From NCBI GenBank assembly GCA_004369085.1, contig ML210312.1, positions 38,740 through 69,453 of the forward strand: DNA of 30,714 bases, in the 5' to 3' direction. Source of the DNA: Coprinopsis marcescibilis. Taxonomy: Eukaryota; Basidiomycota; Agaricomycetes; Agaricales; Psathyrellaceae. Positions 1 to 12,706 of the stretch are shown in pieces. The notes beneath the pieces were generated by a model, which worked only from the letters and a program-made list of their open reading frames with translations, was not told the DNA's origin and ran no database searches. Made by a program: the position numbers and the translations under genes. Position 1 is the first letter of the stretch. Each line of letters starts with the position of its first letter.

Positions 1-921
1 ATCGTCGACCATATCATCGTCACGTTCGTCTACCTCGAGAAACTACGCAGAGACAGGTAGGATTGAGCAAAAGCGGGGGCAGGAGGCTGAGAATTCGTCC
101 AGAGAGGCGAAAGACGGGTGCGCAGGGGCTTGATAACCTGCTGATATGTGATGGATAAACTCCTTACTGTAGTAGTAGTAAGTAGAAGCTGCAAATTATT
201 AAAGGTTGTCTGACACTCCAAGTGCATGGGGAACCTAGCTCACCAACGGTTCCAAGCGTCAGTATGGTCAGTGACATACAAGGTGTTGACTTGATCTAAA
301 GCTGAGGTGACTCAGGTGAGCCCTGTCCAGTCGACATTGAAGAAGGCCCAAACGTGCTAACCTTTCTCAGAGACCCAAATTCGGGAAGTGCATACCATAT
401 AGCTGAAAAGATAACGAACAGAGCCGCCAATCCGGGTTTGAAAAACCCACCATGCAAGAAAAACGTATCTGGTGACCAACGAAGAAATGCTCTATTTCAG
501 GCTATTCTCGTCACAGAAGGAACGGAAACCCAAAATGCGAGCTTATTTCCCCATGCTGGCACCGCCTTGACAACGAAACAAGGTTAAAGCATCCCAAAAC
601 CCCACATCCACAGGGAAACCAAACGGTTCTGGAATCTGGGGAGGCGGCGCTTCGATCAGGTGGTGGGAATGTGCATGACAAACAGATGAGCCTCGGAGAA
701 ATATCGGCGTTTTCTTTGCTCTTGACCAACACATCCCGAAGCCTATAAAAGCACGTCTGCGGCTACTATGATACCCGTTCGTCGATATCGCACCAAGAAT
801 CGCGGCTCGCATCGAAGAAGAATCATTTAGGTGCGTCCGAACCTCTCGCCGGACCCTGGCGAGGCTGACACTTTCCCGGACAGCTATACATACCGCAACC
901 AAACCTCATCTAGGTTTTACC
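1..921. other. Upstream intergenic region of the beta-glucosidase gene
   Basis: No gene was recognised here. The short open frames have no conserved motif and no good start context. The right end should contain the promoter and 5' leader of the glucosidase gene, since a TATA box lies at 744-750. The left end may hold the flank of a gene outside the window. Confidence 0.5.
744..750 (+). promoter_or_regulatory. TATA box of the beta-glucosidase gene
   Basis: A perfect TATAAAA lies 172-178 bp before the ATG at 922. Transcription would then start near 775-785 with a leader of roughly 140 nt. The match is exact, but its use is inferred from position only. Confidence 0.5.
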
Positions 922-3900
922 ATGCCGCCTTCTGACTTTGCGAACGCGAATATCGAGGAGATTGTGGAGAAGCTGACGCTGGATGAAGCCATCCAGCTCA
1001 CGGCCGGCGTAGGATTTTGGCACACCCATGCCATCGAGAGGTTGGGTATCCCCGCCATAAAGGTTAGCGGCGAACGTACTGTGCTATGGCTGCCGAAAGC
1101 AATCTAAATCTCTCGCTCACAGGTCAGCGATGGGCCCAACGGCATCAGAGGAAACCACTTCTTCATGGGAACTCCCGCAAAGTGCCTTCCTGTGCGTACC
1201 CCTCCCGGCCGTCCCACTATTCCTCACCCAACGAACTAAACCACCCCGCATCCCAGTCCTCGACGGCCCTCGGCGCGACATGGGATCCAGAGCTCGTCAA
1301 GGTGGTCGGCCTCAAGCTTATCGCAGAAGAAGCAAAGCTCAGAGCCGCGTCCCTCGTCCTGGCCCCCACTTGCAATATCCAGCGGGTGCGTCGCTCAAAC
1401 ATAACTACCCATAGCCCGGTCTTCACCTCATCACCGTTCCCACCCAGAACCCACTAGGCGGCAGAGTACGCTTATTCTCCTCATGTTAGCCTGACTATCG
1501 CCGGACGCTCATCCCTCCTTTCTCAGAGCTTCGAGAGCTTTTCAGAAGATCCCTACCTCTCAGGCCAGATCGCCGCAGCCTACGTCAACGGCATCCAGAG
1601 CGGCGGTATCGGGACCACCATCAAACATTTCGTGCAAGTCCTTTTCCAATCGTCGTTCCCAACGCCCTTTAACAGGAAAAATGTAATCTAGTGCCAACGA
1701 CAAGGAGAACGACCGGTTCGGGTACGACAGCATCGTCAGCCCAAGAGCCCTGCGCGAAATATACCTGATGCCATTCATGCTGGCGCAGAAGCTCGCGCAG
1801 CCCTGGGCCTACATGACTTCGTATGCGCCCCACCCTCCTCCGCCCCTCCCCTGTTCACTCACCAATCACCAGCTACAATCGTGTTAATGGCCTCCATTGC
1901 TCCGAGAACGAGTTTCTCCTGAAGAAAGTTCTGCGGGATGAGTGGAAGTTTGACGGGATGGTTATGAGCGACTGGTGAGTCTTCCTTTGCCCCGTCCCTG
2001 CATCGCGATGATTGAGGGTCCGTTCGATATAGGTTCGGGACGTACAGCGTAGACCTCGGGGTGAAGGCGGGCCTCGACCTCGAGATGCCTGGCACCAACA
2101 AGTGGCGGACGCTCGAACAGATCGGAAGGAGTGTGAACGCCCGAAAGCTCACCGTTGGCACTATCAAGGCTCGAGCCGAGAACGTGCTCAAGCTCGTGCA
2201 GAAGTGCGCTCAAGGGGCGCCCGAGGTACATGCACACATCTCTACCATCACTTTACATGCATACATATCTAACTGTGGTTCTGCTTCTCAGATCCTCGAC
2301 GGGGATGGCGAAGAGCGTACGGTGGAGAGCGAGGAAGACAAGGAGCTGATGCGAGACGTCGCTGCCAAATCGATCGTCCTTTTGAAGAACCAGGGCGGCG
2401 TCTTACCCCTCGACCCGTCCGCGCTGAAAAAGGTCGCGATCATCGGGGGGAACGCCAAGGCGACTGTGCTTTCTGGAGGAGGATCCGCAGCGCTGAAGGC
2501 TTCCTACTTTATCTCCCCGTTCCAGGGCATCCTGGAGGGCCTGGGACCCAACGTCGAGGTCACCTATTCCGAGGGTGCACGAAGTGCGTCGGCCATTTCT
2601 TTCTTACTTTTATATTACCTTTTGGGATGCAAGGAAGCTGACATGGATCGGTTGAGCAGCGTTCATGAACCTCCCTACGCTCGAAAACGACCTGGTGACG
2701 GAGAGTGGCGAGCGGGGGTGGACTGGGACGTGGCATGCGCATACGTCTGATGACAGCCTCATCCCGGTCGAGGAGCCGATCGAGACCCGCCTGATCGACG
2801 AAACGCGCATGTTCATCAGCACCTCGACGCCCAAGGGCATCACCAAGCGCTGGACGCTGCGTCTGCGCGGGTACATCCAGAAGGAACGCGATACCAACTT
2901 TGAATTCGGATTGACTGTTGCTGGGCGTGCCAAGGTAAGTTAATCCATGCAACGACTGGTTCGACGGACGTTTGTGCTGATTGTTTGTAGCTGTATGTTG
3001 ATGGAAATGTGGTTATCGATAATTGGACGAGACAGCGTCGGGGTGAGTCGTTCTTTGGCTTGGGCACTGTGGAGGAAAAAGGGGTGTACCCGCTGGTGGC
3101 GGGTAGGAAACACGAGGTTTTGGTCGAGCTTTGCGATGTGCGTGGACCGGCTGATGGGGATGAGGATGAGACTCTCATGGATAGGTATGTGGTTCAACGC
3201 TTTGTTCGATATCACCGCCGTCTGTCAACGATGTTGATGTTGGCCTTTTTTTTTCTTTTTTCCTTTTAGCAAGGCTGGTGTCCGGCTGGGTGGGGCTGAT
3301 GTGCAAGATCCGGAGGAAGCGATGGCAGAGGCTGTTGCGCTGGCCAAGGACGCGGACGTGGTCATCGCTGTCGTCGGGCTGAACGCGGACTGGGAGACTG
3401 AGGGCTACGATCGGACCACACTGGCATTGCCGGGACGAACGGACGAGCTGATCTCCAAGGTCGCTGCGGTCAATGAGAAGACTGTCGTGGTGACCCAAGC
3501 GGTGCGTTTTGCTGCCCCTGTTTGCAACCGAGTATCCCGTGCTGATAAGCGAGTCTTGGACGGTATAGGGCTCTGCGATCACGCTTCCGTGGGTTGACGA
3601 GGTTCCGGCGGTGGTACATGCGTGGTACCTCGGGAACGCGACTGGTGCTGCTATCGCGGACGTTTTGTTTGGCAAGGTCAATCCGTCTGGAAAGCTCTCG
3701 CTTACGTTCCCCAAGGCTGAGACGGACGTGCCGTCGTATGGCCATTTCCATTCTGAGAATGGAAAGGTGCGGTATGCGGAGGATTTGTATGTTGTGAGTG
3801 CCTTTTCTTCTCGGATGGGTTTGGGGTTGATAATTGATAATTGTGTGGTAGGGATACAAGCATTATATCCATCGTGGTATCACACCCTTGTTTGCGTTTG

Positions 3901-4370
3901 GGTGAGTATATTATGTCCTGCGGTGTACCGTTCGGTTTCTGATGCGTTTTCCCCCCCTCAGGCATGGCTTGTCATACACCAGCTTCCAACTATCCGATCT
4001 GGTGATCGGGCAAGTCGAACAGTCCTCCGAGGACATCTCCGTTCAAATCTCAGTCAAAGTCACCAACGTAGGGCGCGTGGCCGGTTCGGAAGTCGTGCAG
4101 GTGTACGTGTCCGCGCCGACGACGTCTGCGCTGAGCCATGCGCCGCTGCAGCTGCGGGCCTTTGGCAAGGCGCGGGATCTGGCGCCGGGGGCGAGTGCGG
4201 TGGTGAGCGTGGCGCTGGATCGGTATGCGGTGTCGTATTGGGGCGAGCAGGGGGGGCGGTGGGTTGTTGAGCGAGGGAAGTATGCGGTTAGGGTTGGGAG
4301 TGCGAGTGATCGGTTGGTTTTGGAGGGTGTTTTGGAGGTTGGGAGGGCGTTTGAGTGGAGTGGGCTCTAG
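922..4370 (+). CDS. GH3 beta-glucosidase with PA14 insert, intracellular type, 15 exons
   Basis: Hydrolyses terminal beta-D-glucosyl residues of cellobiose and related glucosides, with retention. Exons: 922-1062, 1123-1191, 1257-1385, 1448-1465, 1527-1633, 1692-1820, 1873-1974, 2033-2225, 2292-2583, 2660-2934, 2991-3184, 3270-3501, 3569-3793, 3852-3901, 3962-4370; together 854 aa, close to the ~845 aa PA14-type fungal enzymes such as Kluyveromyces marxianus BglI. Visible motifs: SDGPNGIRG (~48-56), GGR-SFESFSEDP, TIKHFVAND, and MVMSDWFGTYS with nucleophile Asp231 (codon 1970-1972). The PA14 insert runs about residues 400-540. WETEGYDR carries the probable acid/base Glu594 (codon 3400-3402). 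FGHGLSYTSF precedes a C-terminal fibronectin-III-like domain (~735-850). There is no signal peptide, so it is probably cytosolic. Introns are 52-85 nt and keep frame throughout; one is GC-AG and exon 4 is only 18 nt. The catalytic residues are intact. Confidence 0.93.
1634..1691 (+). other. GC-AG intron 5 of the beta-glucosidase gene
   Basis: The conserved GH3 stretch KHF-V-AND is restored only if the exon ends at 1633 and the intron starts with GCAAGT and ends with TAG at 1691. Using the GT two bases earlier puts the downstream exon out of frame. GCAAGT is the usual donor of the minor GC-AG intron class. Confidence 0.8.
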
Positions 4371-4408
4371 TGCTGTTTCTGTGCGCTTAGGATCGATAGG
4401 TTGAAGTA

Positions 4409-4414
4409 AATAAA
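4409..4414 (+). terminator. Possible poly(A) signal of the beta-glucosidase gene
   Basis: AATAAA lies 39 bp after the stop codon ending at 4370. Fungal poly(A) signals are loose, so this is suggestive only. Confidence 0.4.
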
Positions 4415-4582
4415 GTGGATGTATTTTTGTATTTTGTATATGTATGGTCAATTTTTTATGGGTTCAAGATGCGGATAAAGATCGGCGGACTCGGGTAATG
4501 GTGATTGGAGAGATCGTTCGGCTAGTAGTTGTCTGGTAATCCTTATCTTTAGGGGCCCCGCAAGTTTGTTGTTGGAACTGCC

Positions 4583-5817
4583 ATGGCCACCCTTAGGTTG
4601 TATCCAAAGTCGCCTACCAAGCTTGGGAGCACGGAGTATTGCACGGAGGAGGGGCAGGTGATTTACAAGGTCGAGGTGGGGAGGAGCGCGTGGGGGTTGA
4701 GGGAGAGTGTGGTCGTGCTCAAGGTTGTGCGCAATGAGGAGGAGGACGGTGAGTGGTGGCTTTCTTTGGAGGGTCGGTTGTGATTTTGGTAGCGACGTCT
4801 GACCTTTTTCTGTCTTTCTCTCTTGGGTGTTTATCGTATATCTGGATTCTGCGACACGCACTGTCCAACTATCCATTCCAACTCCCAACACGGGTTGAAC
4901 GTTGATCTATCTATCGTTGCGGCCCGCCATCGGCGACCCGTCGCGTGCACCATGAAGATCAGCAGGACTGCTTCGAAGAGGTCGGGCGACTCGAGTTCCC
5001 AAAGCTCGCAGGGAGCCCCTCGCTTGAATGCCCCGCGTACTTTGGGCCCGAGAGCAAAACGCAAAAGCGCCTGGCTGAGGACGTGTTTAGGCGGCACGGG
5101 TGGCCTGTTGCGACGCATTTGCAATTCGAGCTGTGCGCGGTGCGGTGTTGCTGGATGTTGGGTGCGTTGGGGACTCTCAAGGCAAGTCTTTGTCTTCTTT
5201 CTTGGAATTGCGGATCCGAACGCACCGGACCCGTCCTGCGTGATGATGCAGCAGCAGTAGCGGATTCAGGAGGACAGCCTCCGGTTTAGGCTCCAACTTC
5301 CAGCTGGTACTCCTCATCTTCGACACTACTATAGTCAACTTACCGGGCCCGTTTTAACTGTTCCTTGTTGCAGCTGTACCCCCTAGTCGAGCCGGACGAG
5401 GCCAGCCGAAAGCTAGGCATAACAGCCATGAGCGATATCGGCACACCCCCAATCGCACTGTTTCCGTGCACGCCGGCGTCTCCTGGCGCAGCCAGTGGTA
5501 CTGTCTCATCGTCAACGGCAACGTCAGCCTTGACGCCAACACCAAGTAGAGTCTGTCTAGAAATCCATTTCTCCCGTCTCCCAACCGGAACCACCAGGCC
5601 AAGCGGCAACAACCACGACAATGATAACCCACCCTCGGACTCGGGCACCGCAGGACCAAGTCCACCCCCACAACCAACGGATCCGACGCAGACCCAGACG
5701 CCCGCAGCGCTAGTAGACTTCATCTTCCTCACATTCCTCTATGCCCAAAAGCTATCTCAGTCCCAGCAGCCCAGGCTCGGGTCGCGTTTGCGCTTCGGGC
5801 TTCTTGCTATTCAGTAA
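4583..5817 (+). CDS. Divergent DUF6593-type protein, splice model partly uncertain
   Basis: Function unknown. The best model is 4583-4748, 4958-5181, 5374-5817, giving 277 aa. Three segments look like DUF6593 proteins: an N-terminal strand pattern (EEGQVIYKVEV ... VVVLKVVRN, ~20-50), a middle part (EEVGRLEF ... AEDVFRRHGW), and a C-terminal hydrophobic strand VDFIFLTFLYAQKL near the end. A Pro/Ser/Thr-rich insert (~165-240) interrupts the last third and is unusual for the family. The first intron (209 nt) is longer than the window's norm. The second (192 nt) would start with a GC donor (AAG|GCAAGT) and may hide another exon around 5260-5310. The last exon is partly duplicated at 7700-7819. 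I am fairly sure of the family and unsure of the internal exon borders. Confidence 0.6.
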
Positions 5818-6262
5818 GGTTAACGATTGAGCGTTGATTCCAGTATCTACCACTACCATCCGGTATTACTACTAGGTACCATATGCCGTTAGCTATTGAG
5901 AAAATGAAGACATGGTCAAACTCGGTGTCGCAGTGGGATCACGACAGGTTGACCTGGTCAAGCCGTCCGTTCCCTCCTCAAACGCAATCGTTTAATCATC
6001 CCATCCAAAACAGACATACCCATTTGCCCCTAACACCCAACACCCAACCCCCTAACCACACACCACACACCACATAAGATCCAAACCACAACCATAGATT
6101 AAATCACAAACAGCACTAAAAACACAGCAAAAAAAACAAATCAACCATATTCATCTCTTGCTCCATTCTGTCTATCTGAATCTCCTATTTACTTCTTCAT
6201 ACACGTACACGCACATGTACACCATACAACCAAGTCGGGCAAGCAATAAAGTCTACCCAACC
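5691..6262 (+). repeat. Direct duplication, copy 1 (3' end of DUF6593 gene plus downstream DNA)
   Basis: This segment closely matches 7690-8265 in the same orientation, with small indels. Shared landmarks are the coding end (FIFLTFLYA...KLSQSQQPRL), the post-stop sequence TAAGGTTAACGATTGAGCGTTGATT, the tract of short A-runs near 6110-6145, and a GTACACCAT...CAACCAAGT block at the right end. It stops where the inverted copy A begins. Apart from the gene end it holds no coding sequence. Confidence 0.85.
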
Positions 6263-6777
6263 CAACGTACAATGATGGCTCCTCCGCAGGGTGCCCATAC
6301 GTTTCTTCCACCGACGCTCATGGTCCTATAGCTAGATATCACAAAGTCAGCTCTTCGAGTTAATACGTTATTGGTACATTGCCCTCACCTTTGATCTTGA
6401 GAAAGCCGCACCCATTGCAATGCGTATACGTTGGGAATGACGTTTCGTATTTCGAATTTAGGTTCCGCCTGCCATTCGATGCGAACCATGCCATCATCTC
6501 GAGGCATCAAAATCAGAGTTGCACCGTTGGGCGTTACAACTTTGAAATATGTTGTACGATTCGGCCCGACGACAAAGCAGATCAGTATGTCCGGTTGAGC
6601 GGGCGAGAACTCGAACGAAAGCGTGTTGGTTGGATAGGTGACTGTTGGTAGCGCGCCAAAGGTAGGCGGAAGGGATGCATTGGGGAACCATGGGTGAGGA
6701 TGGGCGGAACCATTTATAGAAAGCGGGTTTTGGGGGTTGTACCAGCCACCTTGTGCATAAGGGTTGCTGGTGAACAT
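6253..6777 (-). pseudogene. DUF6593 gene copy A, 3'-truncated
   Basis: Inverted, recently duplicated relative of copy C. Exon 1 is 6777-6389 and the intron 6388-6332 (57 nt, same length as in C). Exon 2 starts at 6331 and matches C until position 6271, the exact end of exon 2. Three bases further, within what is intron 2 in C, similarity ends. Reading through gives five extra codons and a TAG at 6253-6255, about 154 aa. The final exon, which in C encodes the last ~53 residues including the LLEASVVATVL strand, is missing. Exon 1 encodes 130 residues, of which about 11 differ from C; one codon (the Tyr of NYVW) is deleted in exon 2. The reading frame is otherwise open and the TATA box is kept, so a short protein could be made, but the fold is probably incomplete. 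Confidence 0.75.
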
Positions 6778-6855
6778 ATTGGATAAAGGTTGAACTTGAG
6801 AGTTTTGTACGCGGTGGGGATGGTGAGTTGAGAATGAAGTGAAATACTTCCAGGG

Positions 6856-6862
6856 TTTTATA
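6856..6862 (-). promoter_or_regulatory. TATA box of DUF6593 copy A
   Basis: TATAAAA on the minus strand begins 85 bp before the ATG, exactly the spacing seen in copy C. The sequence around it is shared with C. Confidence 0.55.
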
Positions 6863-7015
6863 CTACGTCCATTGCACTGATTGAAGCACATAGCTTCTTC
6901 TCGGACGCAGAAAGATTAGATCGACGGCCTATTCTATGAAACGCACCCATGAAATAATTATCCCCAAGTTCGCATCATGACCGAACGAGAAGTCAAATCT
7001 GAGCTCTGGTCGGAA

Positions 7016-7211
7016 GCGATGTGGCAAGCCATGTTGCCTGGCTATACAAAGGGGGTGAGCTACCAGAGTCCCGGATCCAGAGGATCAAGTGATTCGGCAT
7101 TCAATGAGATCAACATGCCCAATAGAAGGCGGGTTCCGCCCATGGCTGGTGTTGAGCGAGCTGCGATTTTCCAGAGTCTGTGGAGGCATTTGATGTGTTT
7201 TGGATAAGAAC
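7016..7211. repeat. Tandem ~200 bp repeat, unit 1 (upstream of copy A)
   Basis: Starts GATGTGGCAAGCCATGTTGCC and ends TTTTGGATAAGAACTGC; the next unit begins immediately. The corresponding DNA upstream of copy C (about 22110-22310, inverted) is present once, so the doubling arose in the A module. No gene is seen in it. Confidence 0.8.
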
Positions 7212-7421
7212 TGCGATGTGGCAAGCCATGTTGCCTGGCTACACAAAATGGGTCAGCTACCAGAGTCCCCGGATCCAGAGGATCAAGTGATTCGGCATTC
7301 AGTCATGAGATCAACATGCCCAATAGAAGGCGCGTCCCGCCCATGGCTAGTGTTGAGCGAGTTGCGATTTCCCAAGGTCTGGGCAGACATTTGATCTGTT
7401 TTGGATAAGAACTGCGCATTG
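7212..7421. repeat. Tandem ~200 bp repeat, unit 2 (upstream of copy A)
   Basis: Second unit of the direct tandem pair, with scattered substitutions and small indels against unit 1, for example CATTCAATGAG versus CATTCAGTCATGAG. It joins DNA at 7422-7515 that matches 22003-22110 in inverted orientation. Confidence 0.8.
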
Positions 7422-7689
7422 TCATTCCCCAACTTGGCTGTTTTCGTTCCCCCATGTGGATCATCCCGTATTACTGGGAAATCGGTTTGCAACAGCACTG
7501 TCGGCGAGAGCTTGGTGAATAAACAACACAGTTTCGACGGGCTTTTGGAATTAAATGGAGATTGGAAAACATATCCACCCTCTGAATGCCTTGGACTAGC
7601 TTGGGACTTTCCTTCGAGCCACCAATTATTGACTCGACATTTGTTGCGCTCCGCACGAGAGGCACTCCACCAACGACAGGTCGGTCACA
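7422..7689. other. Distal part of the inverted module, no gene
   Basis: 7422-7515 matches 22003-22110 inverted. 7554-7664 matches 19903-20012 inverted. About 40 bp between them and the last ~25 bp match neither. In locus 2 the two matching pieces lie almost 2 kb apart, with copy B between them. No coding sequence is supported. Confidence 0.7.
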
Positions 7690-8265
7690 GACGTAGACGC
7701 CCGCAGCGCTAGCAGACTTTATCTTCCTCACATTCCTCTACGCCAAAAAGCTGTCTCAGTCTCAGCAGCCCAGGCTCTGTTCGAGTTTTCGCTTCGGGAA
7801 TCTTGCTATCCAGTAAGGTTAACGATTGAGCGTTGATTCTAGTATCTACCACTACCATCTGGTATTACTACTAGTATTACTACGTAGTATTGGCTGTCAG
7901 CTATGAGAGAATGAAGACATGGCAAACTCGGTGTCGCAGTGGAATCACGACACCGTTGCCTCCTAAAACTCAATCATTTAACCATTCCATCCAAAAACAG
8001 ACATACCCGCCAAGCGCTAGCGGCTACACCCAAACCCCCTAACCACATCCAAAGTTCAATATCCAAACCACAACCATAGATTAAATCACATACAGCACTA
8101 AAATCACAACAAAAAAAAAAACAAATCATATCCATCTCTTGTTCTTGCTCTTGCTCCTCCTCTACCCGCATTCTTTCTATCCGAATCTCCCTATTTACTT
8201 CTTCATAAACGTACACCATGTCAACCAAGTAGGACAACCAATTAAGGCGAGCAATCGTCTACCCC
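7690..8265 (+). repeat. Direct duplication, copy 2 (includes DUF6593 gene 3' fragment)
   Basis: Second copy of 5691-6262. It starts within a coding tail and runs to just before the end of the SR-protein kinase gene on the opposite strand, so the kinase's 3' untranslated region probably lies in it. Confidence 0.85.
7700..7819 (+). pseudogene. Duplicated C-terminal fragment of the DUF6593-type gene
   Basis: About 38 codons matching the end of the gene at 4583-5817 (AALADFIFLTFLYAKKL ... LAIQ, then TAA). No upstream exons are attached, so it cannot be a gene alone. There is no stop or frameshift in it; several substitutions change residues, but the hydrophobic strand is preserved. Confidence 0.75.
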
Positions 8266-8273
8266 CACACACC

Positions 8274-12706
<4,433 letters not shown>

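Larger units (their letters stand above)
6271..7515 (-). repeat. Inverted duplication, locus 1 copy (partner of 22003-23055)
   Basis: Carries truncated DUF6593 copy A and its upstream DNA in opposite orientation to locus 2. Its left limit coincides to within a few bases with the exon 2/intron 2 border of the gene. Confidence 0.85.

Noticed and set aside
3041..3200. Extra intron in the PA14 part of the beta-glucosidase at GGGTGAGTCG
   Set aside because: Reading through gives RQRRGESFFGLGTVEEKGVY, which fits the conserved PA14 pattern, so the GTGAGT is exonic.
6263..7690. Inverted module as a DNA transposon carrying a gene
   Set aside because: No terminal inverted repeats, transposase or short target-site duplication seen; flanking repeats are 570 bp and include host coding sequence.
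7471..7731. Minus-strand open frame of 86 codons across the module junction
   Set aside because: It crosses three unrelated pieces of rearranged DNA and so is a chance frame; only the 110 bp shared fragment is of interest.
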